Below, in pieces: positions 1 to 8,418 of a DNA stretch of 64,000 bases (the first letter of the stretch is position 1; each line of letters begins with the position of its first letter). The translations under genes and the position numbers were made by a program. Under the pieces are notes generated by a model. It was not told the DNA's origin, ran no database searches, and saw only the letters and a program-made list of their open reading frames with translations. This stretch comes from Venatoribacter pacificus. Its GTDB lineage: Bacteria > Pseudomonadota > Gammaproteobacteria > Pseudomonadales > Oceanobacteraceae. The stretch covers positions 629,006 to 693,005 of the forward strand of contig NZ_JAOANI010000015.1 of NCBI RefSeq assembly GCF_025318105.1, read 5' to 3'.

Positions 1-1319
1 TCCAGCCAGATCAGACCAAAGGGTTCTCCCTCACGCTGCAGACGCTGGTGTTCGAGGCTGAGTTGCTGAGTCATGCCGCGGCGGTTAAGCAGGCCGGTGA
101 GAGCGTCTGTCTGGGTCAGGCGTTCGAGGGCCTCGGTGCGCTCCTGTACTTTCTGTTCCAACTGCTTTCGTGTCAGCAGGGTGGCGGCGGCCATTTCCTG
201 AAAATGCCGCAGCAGGCGTCCGACTTCCCCGGAGCTGTGACGTGGCAGTAAAGGCACGGTGTGTTGCCCTGAACGCAGCTGGCTGATGGCCCGCTCAAGC
301 AGCGCCAGAGGGTTCAGGATGTAACGATTAAGCGCCAGATGAAACAGCAGCAGGGCCAGCAGTAAGAACACGCCAGAGACGACAAAGATGCTGTTAAAGG
401 TGCTGAGTGGCAGCAGTGTATCCAGTTCCAGCAGGGTGATTTCATACCAGTCGATTTCCGGCAGGTAGATGACGCCAGCAAGATAGCGCTGCTGATCAAT
501 GGTCAGGTAGAGGCTGCCCACCTCACCGGGGTTGTGCATCACCTGTGGCAGCAATGCCTGCAGCTGCGCGCGTTCCAGTGGATCGCTCAGCAGTTGTTGT
601 ATGGTTTTTTTGTCTCTGGCCTGCTTGGTTATGCTGGCAAAATCAATCTGGCTGGGGTCTCGCGAGACCTGAATCGCACCCTCATGATCAAAAAACAGAT
701 TGCTGATGCCGGCTTCGGTCTGGCTGACGACCTGTTCGATAAAGGTCGTGAGGTCGAGGCCGCTGCCGACCACGCCGAGGATTTTATCGCCGTCACGCAG
801 CAGGACATCAATCCACAGTTTGGTGACGCCCAGCGGAATATCCGGATTTACATTCAGGTGAATATCACGGTTCTGTTCGATGATGCTGTAAAACCAGCGG
901 TCATTCGGGTTATCCGCGTGCAGGGTGTAGCGGTATTCGGCACCGGCAAACTCGTTATTGGCATTGTTATGGTAATAATCGCCGGATTCTCGCAGGGCGA
1001 CAAAATAGCTCTGGTCGGCAAAGTTATGACGGAAATTCTCCATCTCGGCCAGTGCCTGAGCTTTCAGGGTCTTATCGTCGGGCGCGCGTGCCCAGGCGCG
1101 CAATACCTGTGAATCGGCAAACTGCCGGGCCAGAGTAACTTCGCGGATGATGGGTTGCAGGGTACGGGTTTTTTCCAGTTTTACCTGGGTTTCAAAGTGG
1201 CGCAGCGCCCATTCCTGCATCACCCCCAGCGCAATCTGTTGAGTCAGTAACCACAGACCAGCGCCGGTCAGCGCGATCAGGATCGTGGTCAGCAGCAGAA
1301 AACGGGGACGAAGGTTCAT
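1..1319 (-). CDS. Cache-domain membrane diguanylate cyclase (C-terminus beyond window)
   Basis: Reading the minus strand from an ATG at 1319 gives an open frame of 439 codons that runs off the window. Residues about 7-24 form a membrane segment. A periplasmic region of about 280 residues follows, with a Cache-like pattern (DRWFYSIIEQ, then NPDIPLGVTKLWIDVLLRDG). A second membrane segment lies at about 306-330, then a linker with HAMP-like position, and the start of a GGDEF domain at about 404 (DALTGLLNRRGM). The GGDEF motif itself lies outside the window, so cyclase activity cannot be judged. Known family role: sensing an extracellular ligand and making c-di-GMP at the inner membrane. It is divergent from the GGDEF-EAL gene that follows. 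Confidence 0.85.
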   Translation of the reverse strand, partial: MNLRPRFLLLTTILIALTGAGLWLLTQQIALGVMQEWALRHFETQVKLEKTRTLQPIIREVTLARQFADSQVLRAWARAPDDKTLKAQALAEMENFRHNFADQSYFVALRESGDYYHNNANNEFAGAEYRYTLHADNPNDRWFYSIIEQNRDIHLNVNPDIPLGVTKLWIDVLLRDGDKILGVVGSGLDLTTFIEQVVSQTEAGISNLFFDHEGAIQVSRDPSQIDFASITKQARDKKTIQQLLSDPLERAQLQALLPQVMHNPGEVGSLYLTIDQQRYLAGVIYLPEIDWYEITLLELDTLLPLSTFNSIFVVSGVFLLLALLLFHLALNRYILNPLALLERAISQLRSGQHTVPLLPRHSSGEVGRLLRHFQEMAAATLLTRKQLEQKVQERTEALERLTQTDALTGLLNRRGMTQQLSLEHQRLQREGEPFGLIWL

Positions 1320-1638
1320 GTGGCTTCCTGATTCATTAATGCATAAAGAATAGGCGTTAACAGAGCGAAGGTAATGTTATGGATATAACTGGTTACAAAT
1401 TTCCGGCAGACAGAAACAGCGTAACCGATGCCAGAGGCTAAAGTGATACGTAAGACTGTGTAATAGGATTGCAGCCATTTATTCGGATCAGAACAACATT
1501 CCACTGCTGGGCCATGATGCCAGTGCTCTGCGTTCAAAGCGTCTGCTGCAGATTACCAGCCTGACGCTGCTGGGCCTGCTGCTGGCCGCGTTTGTCGCCA
1601 CCGGGCAAACGCAGCTGACGGTACTGGTTGGCTGTGCC

Positions 1639-3384
1639 GTGCTGGTGCTGGCCGGCTGGTTTGCTCATCAGCAGAAGCCGGGTATTGCCGCCAATATTCT
1701 TCTCTGGGCGCTGACGACTATGTTATCGGTGCTGGCCTGGCACTCCGGTGGCGTGCGCGATATGGCGGTGCTGGGGTATCCCGGCGTGCTGATTTTTGCC
1801 GCTATTCTCGGCAATGTGCGGCTGTTTTCGGGGTTGTTGTTGTTTATTGTCGGTTACTGCTCGCTGATGGCCGCGCTTACCATTACCGGTTACTTCCATC
1901 CCTTTTTGCCAGACGTTGAGTTCAAGCATCTGGTGTTTACCGATGTTATTTTGTTGATTACCGGCTTTAGTGTGTATTTGTTATTGAGAGATCAGCGCCG
2001 CTTAATGCGTGGCTTACGCGAAGAGAATCAGCGGGTACGCAACAGTCAGCAAACCATTGCCCGGCTGGCCAGTCAGGATCAGCTGACGGGGTTATCCAAT
2101 CGCCGTTTTGCTGAAGAATCCTATACCCGTTTGTATCAGCGTTGTTTGCGTGATGAGCATCCGCTGGCGGTGTTTTTTCTTGATCTGGATAATTTCAAAC
2201 CGGTGAACGATTCACTCGGCCATGCAGCGGGGGATTTATTGCTGCAGCAACTCTCGGGTCGGCTGCAGGCAATCAGTCGCGCAGAGGATGTACTGTGTCG
2301 TTTTGGCGGAGATGAATTCCTGATGATGGTGGCACTGGATGGTGAGGAAGAGCAGCTGACCACCATCGCGCAAAACATTAAAGCCGCCGCCACGACGCCG
2401 TTTTTTATTATGCAGACGCAGATCGAAATCTCCGGTTCGGTGGGCATTGCGCTGGCGCCTGAACATGGCACCGAATTTAACACGCTGTGCAAATATGCCG
2501 ATCTGGCGATGTATCAGGCCAAGCATGAAGGCCGCAGCGTGTACCGTGTTTATAACGACGATATGGGCCGCGCCAATATCGATAAATTCAATCTGATGAC
2601 GCAAATCCGTCAGGCACTTAAAGACAAACAATTCCGCCTGTTTTACCAACCGAAAATGGATATTCGCAGCGGCCGGGTTTGTGGTGTTGAAGCATTAATC
2701 CGCTGGCCACAGCCTGATGGTTCGTATATTGCGCCGGACGATTTTATTCCGCTGGCTGAAAGCAGCGGTGTCATTGCCGATATTGGTCACTGGGTGTTAC
2801 AGGAAGCTTGCGAAGCCTGTATGCGCTGGCGTCAACAAGGGCATGGCAGCGTGGGTGTGGCGGTGAATTTATCCTATGTGCAGTTCCGCGATGGCTCGCT
2901 GGAGCGCAGCGTACAGCAGGTGTTGCGCCAGTCCGGGTTGCCTTCATCGGCGCTGGAGCTGGAATTAACCGAGTCAATGTTAATTGGCGAAGGTGATGAC
3001 ATCAGCCGCCAGCTGAGCGCCATTCATCAGATGGGCGTATCATTTTCGATTGATGATTTTGGTACCGGTTATTCCAACCTCGGGTATCTGCGCCGCTTTA
3101 ATGCTTCACGGCTGAAAATCGATAAATCCTTTATTACCGATCTGGGTGTATCGCAGCGTGACGAACCACTGGTGCGCGCCATTATTCAGATGGCGGCGAG
3201 CCTGGGACTGCATTCCGTGGCTGAGGGGGTAGAAGACGAAGCAACGCTGAATCTGTTAAGACAGTTAGGTTGTGATGAAGCGCAGGGCTATTTTTGGTCG
3301 CGGGCATTGCCTGAGCATGAATTTATCGCATGGCTGAAACAGCATAATGCTATCTCGGAGCTGCCGCATTCCTCAGAATTGTGA
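1639..3384 (+). CDS. Membrane GGDEF-EAL c-di-GMP turnover protein
   Basis: From GTG 1639 this gives 581 residues. About 125 N-terminal residues are hydrophobic (roughly five membrane helices), followed by a GGDEF domain (DQLTGLSNRRF; intact GGDEF at about 223-227, with an RAED inhibitory I-site five residues before it) and an EAL domain (GVEALIRW at about 349, DDFGTGYSN at about 472). Both catalytic signatures are intact, so synthesis and breakdown of c-di-GMP are both possible. The reading frame stays open upstream to a stop at 1444 and encodes a further hydrophobic helix, but holds no ATG, GTG or TTG. The true start may be a rare codon, for example ATT 1477 with AGGA eight bases upstream. 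The start is uncertain; the family is clear. Confidence 0.85.
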   Translation: MLVLAGWFAHQQKPGIAANILLWALTTMLSVLAWHSGGVRDMAVLGYPGVLIFAAILGNVRLFSGLLLFIVGYCSLMAALTITGYFHPFLPDVEFKHLVFTDVILLITGFSVYLLLRDQRRLMRGLREENQRVRNSQQTIARLASQDQLTGLSNRRFAEESYTRLYQRCLRDEHPLAVFFLDLDNFKPVNDSLGHAAGDLLLQQLSGRLQAISRAEDVLCRFGGDEFLMMVALDGEEEQLTTIAQNIKAAATTPFFIMQTQIEISGSVGIALAPEHGTEFNTLCKYADLAMYQAKHEGRSVYRVYNDDMGRANIDKFNLMTQIRQALKDKQFRLFYQPKMDIRSGRVCGVEALIRWPQPDGSYIAPDDFIPLAESSGVIADIGHWVLQEACEACMRWRQQGHGSVGVAVNLSYVQFRDGSLERSVQQVLRQSGLPSSALELELTESMLIGEGDDISRQLSAIHQMGVSFSIDDFGTGYSNLGYLRRFNASRLKIDKSFITDLGVSQRDEPLVRAIIQMAASLGLHSVAEGVEDEATLNLLRQLGCDEAQGYFWSRALPEHEFIAWLKQHNAISELPHSSEL

Positions 3385-3421
3385 CAGACTCGGGTCCTCT
3401 TAATCATTGGCCGGAGTCTGC

Positions 3422-3949
3422 GTGAAACGACGTATTTTACTGAAAACAGCGGTTGCTGTTCCTGTGGTTCTGGCAGGTGGTGGTGCTGGTATCAGTGCTG
3501 TTGCCGCAGGGAAAGAATACAACCTGTCTTCATTATTTGAGGAATTGCAGGCGCTGGATGGTCAGCACTTGCGCAGTGGTACCTCATGGTCGGTCAGTGA
3601 AGTTTTTCAGCACTGCGCGCAAAGTATCCGCGGTTCCATGGATGGTTATCCGCAGCATTATTCCCCCGTGTTTAAACATACCGCCGGCAGCGCGGCGCTG
3701 GCGGTATTCCGCGCCAGTGGAGCTATGCGCCATAACCTGACAGAGGGCCTGCCCGGCATGCCGGTCGCCGATGCCTCTGTTGAGCAGAATGCTGCACTGC
3801 ACATGTTGTTGGCTGCGCTGCAGGATTTTAACGCTTATCAGGGCGCGCTTGCCCCTCATTTTGCCTACGGTGAGTTAGATAAGTCAGCTTATGCTGCCGC
3901 GCATTGGCTACATATCCGCAATCATCTGCAGCAGATATTCCCCGCCTGA
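3422..3949 (+). CDS. DUF1569 (DinB-like) protein with probable Tat signal
   Basis: GTG 3422 has a GGAG five bases upstream and is preferred over TTG 3407. The 175-residue product begins VKRRILLKTAVAVPVVLAGG, a twin-arginine-like export signal with a hydrophobic core. The rest matches the DUF1569 pattern: WSVSEVFQHCAQSI followed by GYPQHYSP, and a histidine-rich C-terminus (HWLHIRNHL). This four-helix DinB-like fold often binds a metal through histidines, but no reaction is established. It lies 37 bases after the GGDEF-EAL stop and about 250 bases before allophanate hydrolase, whose own promoter suggests it is not part of the nitrogen operon. Confidence 0.7.
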   Translation: MKRRILLKTAVAVPVVLAGGGAGISAVAAGKEYNLSSLFEELQALDGQHLRSGTSWSVSEVFQHCAQSIRGSMDGYPQHYSPVFKHTAGSAALAVFRASGAMRHNLTEGLPGMPVADASVEQNAALHMLLAALQDFNAYQGALAPHFAYGELDKSAYAAAHWLHIRNHLQQIFPA

Positions 3950-4026
3950 ATCTTTTTATCCAGCGATAAACACAATGGGGTGAAATATTATTTTTGCCCC
4001 GTTCTGATGCATGATTTTTTTAACTT

Positions 4027-4043
4027 TGCGCTCAAAAGGCGCG
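4027..4043. promoter_or_regulatory. NtrC-like binding site upstream of allophanate hydrolase
   Basis: TGCGCTCAAAAGGCGCG resembles the NtrC dyad (TGCACY-N5-GGTGCA) with transitions at two positions of the half-sites. It is centred about 130 bases upstream of the transcription start predicted from the sigma-54 promoter at 4141, a normal enhancer distance. Inferred from pattern only. Confidence 0.4.
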
Positions 4044-4140
4044 TGATATTCCCGCTGTCATTCCTGTTTTTTCCGACCATCTGTTGCAGAAATCCCGTAA
4101 TCACGGGGCTGCGGACTGTTTTCAGGCATGTTTTTATAAA

Positions 4141-4157
4141 CTGGCACGTCTATCGCT
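4141..4157 (+). promoter_or_regulatory. Sigma-54 promoter of allophanate hydrolase
   Basis: CTGGCACGTCTATCGCT matches the -24/-12 consensus (YTGGCACG-N4-TTGCW) with one mismatch in the -12 half. GG at 4143-4144 and GC at 4155-4156 are separated by exactly 10 bases. Transcription should begin near 4167, about 30 bases before the ATG at 4197. Confidence 0.7.
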
Positions 4158-4163
4158 CTGTCA

Positions 4164-4175
4164 CTTGTATACAAG
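4164..4175. promoter_or_regulatory. Perfect palindrome over the predicted transcription start (GntR operator candidate)
   Basis: CTTGTATACAAG is a perfect 12-base palindrome with the TTGTATACAA core typical of FCD-type GntR regulators. It overlaps the start predicted for the sigma-54 promoter at 4141, a position suited to repression. The obvious candidate ligand is the GntR protein encoded at 6062, in the same transcription unit, which would make the circuit autoregulated. This is inference from motif and context. Confidence 0.5.
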
Positions 4176-4196
4176 GTTGAACACATTGGCAGTGCT

Positions 4197-6059
4197 ATGA
4201 GCGACATCACATCAGAAATATCAGGAAAATCATTATTCGGCTGGAGTCTGAATGACTGGGGTAAAGCGTATCGCAACGGTGGCAATGCCAGCGCATTACT
4301 GAGTGCATTACTGGCGGAAGTGCGTCAGCAGGAAAGTACGGCCGGATCTTTAAACACCGGCAGCGTTTGGATTGAGCTGGCCAGCGAGCAACAACTGGGC
4401 GCGCAGTTAATTCAGCTGCAGCAATTACTGGATGCCGCCGATGGTGATATGCAGGCACTGCCGTTATACGGCGTTCCATTTGCGGTTAAAGACAATATCG
4501 ACGTCGCCGGATTTTCGACAACCGCAGCCTGTCCGGAATTTGCTTATGAGCCGCAGGCAGATGCAACCGTGGTTCGCCTGTTGCGTAACGCCGGTGCCAT
4601 TGTATTAGGCAAAACCAATCTCGATCAGTTTGCCACCGGGCTGGTGGGCACCCGTTCACCTTATGGTGCGGTGACCAATCCATTTAATGAAGAATATATC
4701 AGCGGTGGTTCCAGCTCTGGTTCAGCCGTTGCGGTTGCGCGCGGTTATGTACCTTTTTCATTGGGGACCGATACCGCAGGTTCGGGCCGGATTCCGGCTG
4801 GCTTTAATAACATTGTCGGGCTGAAAGGCAGTAAAGGCGCCCTCAGCACTCAAGGGGTCGTACCGGCCTGCCGCAGTCTGGATTGTGTGTCTGTTTTTGC
4901 TTTAAACGCCCTCGATGCCGAACGTATTTTTGCACTGGCTGCACAGTTTGATGAGCTGGATGCGTATTCCCGCCGGGTGGGCATTTCACCATTAAAAACC
5001 ATTCGTCGTCTGGCGGTGCCAGCCGAGATGCCATGGTTTGGTGATGATAGACAGCAAGCTGCTTTTACTGCGGCTCTGGCGAAAGCAGAAAGTCTGGGCT
5101 TTGAATTAATCCGCACCGATTTCTCGCCCTTGTATGAGTTGGCGGCGTTGTTGTATCAGGGCCCCTGGGTGGCTGAACGTTATGCTGCCGTGGGTGAATT
5201 TATTCAGCAGGATTCCGCCGGAATTAATCCGGTGGTGAAAAATATTATTGCCGGAGGTAATAACGGCACAGCGGTTCAGGCCTTTAATGCTGAGTACCGG
5301 CGCATGGAACTGCTGCGGGAAATTCAGCAGTTATTTCAGGGCTTTGATGCGCTGTTTGTTCCGACCGCACCCTGCTTTCCGACCCTCGCAGAGGTTGCAG
5401 AGGAGCCTGTTAAGGTTAACAGCCAGCTGGGTACGTATACCAATTTTGTCAATCTGGCCGATTTATGCGCCATCGCTTTACCGGCTGAATTACGCAGCGA
5501 TGGATTACCGTTTGGCATCACAGTGATTGCGCCGGCTTTCAGCGAACCGGCGCTGGCGGCTTTTGCGGCACACTGGCAGGCGGCGCTGCGTTTACCACAA
5601 GCGCCGGTGTTATTGGGTGCGTGCGAGGATGACTCTGTCGTGGTTGCGGTGGTCGGCGCTCATTTAACCGGTATGCCGTTGAATCATCAGCTCACCAGCC
5701 GTCATGCAGTATTGCTGGAGCAAACACTGAGCGCAGAAAAATACCAGCTTTACGCCCTCGCCAATACGGTGCCACCTAAACCGGGCCTGGTGCGCGTTAA
5801 TGATGCATTACTGAATAGTGGCTCCGAAAAAGGGCATGAAATTATCGTCGAGCTGTGGCGTATGGATGCTGCCGCTTTCGGCAGTTTTGTTGAAGAAATT
5901 CCTCAGCCATTAGGTATCGGTACGTTGGAATTAGCCGATGGCCGTTTGGTTAAAGGCTTTATCTGTGAGCCTGAAGCGGTCGCCACCGCGACTCATATCA
6001 GTGAGTTTGGCGGCTGGCGCGCATACATCGCTCAGCTGAAATCCCAGGCCGGAAATTAA
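4197..6059 (+). CDS. atzF: Allophanate hydrolase
   Basis: The 620-residue product has the usual family length. The N-terminal amidase-signature domain (about 1-440) carries the Ser-cisSer-Lys triad: K98 in AVKDNIDV, S171 in GGSSSGSA and S195 in DTAGSGRIPA, in register with the described AtzF residues. The C-terminal part (about 470-620) matches the allophanate hydrolase C-terminal domain. The enzyme hydrolyses allophanate to ammonia and carbon dioxide, the last step of ATP-dependent urea breakdown, and also of cyanurate or biuret degradation. It is followed after two bases by a GntR gene and then by the urea transporter. No urea carboxylase or urease gene lies in the window. A sigma-54 promoter and a palindromic operator lie upstream. 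Confidence 0.93.
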   Translation: MSDITSEISGKSLFGWSLNDWGKAYRNGGNASALLSALLAEVRQQESTAGSLNTGSVWIELASEQQLGAQLIQLQQLLDAADGDMQALPLYGVPFAVKDNIDVAGFSTTAACPEFAYEPQADATVVRLLRNAGAIVLGKTNLDQFATGLVGTRSPYGAVTNPFNEEYISGGSSSGSAVAVARGYVPFSLGTDTAGSGRIPAGFNNIVGLKGSKGALSTQGVVPACRSLDCVSVFALNALDAERIFALAAQFDELDAYSRRVGISPLKTIRRLAVPAEMPWFGDDRQQAAFTAALAKAESLGFELIRTDFSPLYELAALLYQGPWVAERYAAVGEFIQQDSAGINPVVKNIIAGGNNGTAVQAFNAEYRRMELLREIQQLFQGFDALFVPTAPCFPTLAEVAEEPVKVNSQLGTYTNFVNLADLCAIALPAELRSDGLPFGITVIAPAFSEPALAAFAAHWQAALRLPQAPVLLGACEDDSVVVAVVGAHLTGMPLNHQLTSRHAVLLEQTLSAEKYQLYALANTVPPKPGLVRVNDALLNSGSEKGHEIIVELWRMDAAAFGSFVEEIPQPLGIGTLELADGRLVKGFICEPEAVATATHISEFGGWRAYIAQLKSQAGN

Positions 6060-6061
6060 GC

Positions 6062-6790
6062 GTGTATCCGCCGTATCCAACGGATGCTGAAGAAAAGAAA
6101 CGCCCACTGAATTTGGCCGAACGGATTTACCAACAATTGAAAAACAATATATTCGATTTTCAGTTACTGCCCGGTGATCGTTTCAGCGAAAACGAAATAG
6201 CCCGGCGAATGCAGGCCAGCCGAACACCGGTTCGGGAAGCGCTTTACCGGTTGGAGCGGGATGGTTTTGTACAGGTGCATTTCCGCAGTGGCTGGCAGGT
6301 CCGGCCCTTTGATTTCCGCCACTTTGAAGATTTATACGACGTCCGCACCCTGCTCGAAATCGCAGCGGTAAAACGTCTGTGCGGGCATATTAATATTAAA
6401 GAGCAACTGGCCGGTTTGATTACTCTTTGGTGCTGTCAGGAAAACCAGCGCCTGAATGACAGCGCGCTGCTGGCAGAGATGGATGAAGACTTTCATTTTG
6501 CTTTACTGGCGCTCAGCGGCAACCAGGAAATGGCGGCGATTCATCGCACGGTGTGCGAGCGTCTGCGCATTATCCGCCGGCTGGATTTTACCCAGGAAGG
6601 ACGTATCGCAGCGACCTATGATGAGCATGCTCATCTTCTGAATTTAATGCTGAACAGGCAGACCGAAGACGCTGCGGATTTTCTCAGTCGTCATATTGAA
6701 ATCAGTAAAAATACTGTGCGCCATATTACGCTGCATCGCATTCAATCGGCCAAGAGTCGTTACAACATCAATATCAGAACCGATAACTGA
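6062..6790 (+). CDS. GntR-family (FCD) transcriptional regulator
   Basis: Starts at GTG 6062, two bases after the allophanate hydrolase stop, so the two are co-transcribed. The 242-residue protein has a winged-helix domain (about 15-85, with GDRFSENEIARRMQASRTPV as the recognition region) and an all-helical FCD ligand domain (about 95-230, starting DVRTLLEIAAVKRL). This subfamily binds small organic acids and usually represses the adjacent catabolic operon. Context points to control of allophanate or urea use, and the palindrome at 4164-4175 is a candidate operator. The effector is unknown. Confidence 0.88.
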   Translation: MYPPYPTDAEEKKRPLNLAERIYQQLKNNIFDFQLLPGDRFSENEIARRMQASRTPVREALYRLERDGFVQVHFRSGWQVRPFDFRHFEDLYDVRTLLEIAAVKRLCGHINIKEQLAGLITLWCCQENQRLNDSALLAEMDEDFHFALLALSGNQEMAAIHRTVCERLRIIRRLDFTQEGRIAATYDEHAHLLNLMLNRQTEDAADFLSRHIEISKNTVRHITLHRIQSAKSRYNINIRTDN

Positions 6791-6801
6791 TTTATCCGCT
6801 C

Positions 6802-6818
6802 TGCACCAATGCAGTGAA
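6802..6818. promoter_or_regulatory. NtrC-like site upstream of urtA
   Basis: TGCACCAATGCAGTGAA has one perfect NtrC half-site (TGCACCA) and a weaker second half. It lies about 145 bases upstream of the start predicted by the sigma-54 promoter at 6930, within the usual enhancer range. Confidence 0.45.
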
Positions 6819-6929
6819 TATTCAGAAGTAGTTGGGCAATAACAGTGCGTGAATTTATGACAATGGCAATTTATTTCGGCCTTTGGCCTTTTTTTGTCTG
6901 AAAATGCTTATAAAACAAATATTTATAAG

Positions 6930-6946
6930 TTGGTACAGGCTTTGCT
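6930..6946 (+). promoter_or_regulatory. Sigma-54 promoter of the urt operon
   Basis: TTGGTACAGGCTTTGCT matches the -24/-12 consensus at 15 of 17 positions, counting the four free spacer bases as matches. GG at 6932-6933 and GC at 6944-6945 have the invariant 10-base spacing. The predicted start is near 6957, leaving a leader of about 75 bases before urtA. Confidence 0.75.
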
Positions 6947-7033
6947 CTACAGGAGATGCTAACTCATAAATGGAGCTGATCAGCAGTAATCGGACTCCGG
7001 ATAAAATCAAAGTACATTAAGGACGGACTCAAG

Positions 7034-8341
7034 ATGAAAAAACTGGGATTGAATACGCTGTCAAAAGCAACCAAGGTACTGGCGATGACCACTCTGGCCG
7101 CTGGCATCAGCCTGGCCAACGCCGCCGACACGATTAAAGTCGGTGTGCTGCATTCACTGTCCGGCACTATGGCTATTTCAGAAACCACACTGAAAGACAC
7201 CGTACTGATGATGGTTGAAGAGCAGAATAAAAAAGGCGGTCTGCTGGGTAAGCAACTGGAAGCTGTAGTGGTCGACCCTGCCTCTAACTGGCCTTTATTT
7301 GCGGAAAAAACCCGTGAGCTGCTGGAGAAAGATAAGGTCGATGTGATTTTCGGCTGCTGGACTTCTGTTTCCCGTAAGTCTGTTTTACCTGTTGTAGAAG
7401 AGCTGAACGGTCTGCTGTTCTACCCGGTTCAGTATGAAGGCGAAGAGTCTTCTAAAAATGTTTTCTATACCGGTGCGGCGCCTAACCAGCAGGCCATTCC
7501 TGCGGTAGATTACCTGATGAATGATGTCGGCGTTAAGCGCTGGGTTCTGGCCGGTACCGACTACGTTTATCCACGCACCACCAATAAAATTCTGGAAAGT
7601 TACCTGAAGTCTAAGGGCGTTGCCGCTAAAGACATCATGATTAACTACACACCGTTTGGTCATTCCGATTGGCAGACCATTGTTTCTGACATTAAAAAAT
7701 TCGGCAGCGCCGGAACTAAAACCGCGGTCGTTTCTACCATTAACGGCGATGCCAACGTTCCTTTCTATAAAGAATTAGCCAACCAGGGCGTCAGTGCAGA
7801 AGACATTCCGGTAGTTGCCTTCTCGGTAGGTGAAGAAGAACTGTCTGGTTTCGATACCAAGCCTCTGGTTGGTCACCTGGCCGCCTGGAATTACTTTATG
7901 AGTGCTGACGGTAAAGAGAATGATGCCTTTATCAAACAATGGCACACCTTTACCAGAGACGATAAGCGCGTAACCAACGACCCGATGGAAGCGACCTATA
8001 TCGGCTTCAATATGTGGACTAAGGCGGTAGAAAAAGCAGGCACGGCCGATGTCAGCAAAGTACAGGATGCCATGATCGGTATTTCTGTGCCTAACCTGAC
8101 CGGCGGTATGGCGGTGATGAATAAAAACCACCACTTGTCCAAACCGGTTCTGATTGGCGAAATTCAGGAAGATGGCCAATTCGATATCGTATGGCAAACC
8201 GAGGGTGTTGTTCCGGGGGATGCCTGGACGGACTTCCTGCCTGAAAGCAAAAACCTCATCTCTGACTGGACGGCTCCAATCAGCTGCGGCAACTACAACA
8301 CAGCCACTAAAACCTGTGGCGGCGCAGTAGCCGCCGAGTAA
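7034..8341 (+). CDS. urtA: Urea ABC transporter, periplasmic urea-binding protein
   Basis: The 435-residue product has a signal peptide (about 1-30, likely cut after SLANA) and a type I periplasmic binding fold of the UrtA/AmiC-like group: IKVGVLHSLSGTMA at the start of the mature protein, then VEEQNKKGGLLGKQLE and DKVDVIFGCWTS. It captures urea for the UrtBC channel. It is the first gene of urtABCDE, about 240 bases after the GntR gene and directly downstream of a sigma-54 promoter. Length and order match characterised urea transporters. Confidence 0.93.
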   Translation: MKKLGLNTLSKATKVLAMTTLAAGISLANAADTIKVGVLHSLSGTMAISETTLKDTVLMMVEEQNKKGGLLGKQLEAVVVDPASNWPLFAEKTRELLEKDKVDVIFGCWTSVSRKSVLPVVEELNGLLFYPVQYEGEESSKNVFYTGAAPNQQAIPAVDYLMNDVGVKRWVLAGTDYVYPRTTNKILESYLKSKGVAAKDIMINYTPFGHSDWQTIVSDIKKFGSAGTKTAVVSTINGDANVPFYKELANQGVSAEDIPVVAFSVGEEELSGFDTKPLVGHLAAWNYFMSADGKENDAFIKQWHTFTRDDKRVTNDPMEATYIGFNMWTKAVEKAGTADVSKVQDAMIGISVPNLTGGMAVMNKNHHLSKPVLIGEIQEDGQFDIVWQTEGVVPGDAWTDFLPESKNLISDWTAPISCGNYNTATKTCGGAVAAE

Positions 8342-8418
8342 GCCTGACCCACTGCACGTTTGCCGGCGTTGCGATAACGCTGCGCAGACGTGCAGTTCCT
8401 CTCCAACAGGATGTTCCC

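Noticed and set aside
1316..1537. A 73-codon minus-strand frame between the two c-di-GMP genes
   Set aside because: It overlaps the upstream part of the GGDEF-EAL frame, lacks a ribosome site and has no recognisable motif.
6878..6897. GGCCTTTGGCC plus T-run as a terminator after the GntR gene
   Set aside because: The stem would be only four pairs with a three-base loop, too weak to list as a feature, though it may give some attenuation.
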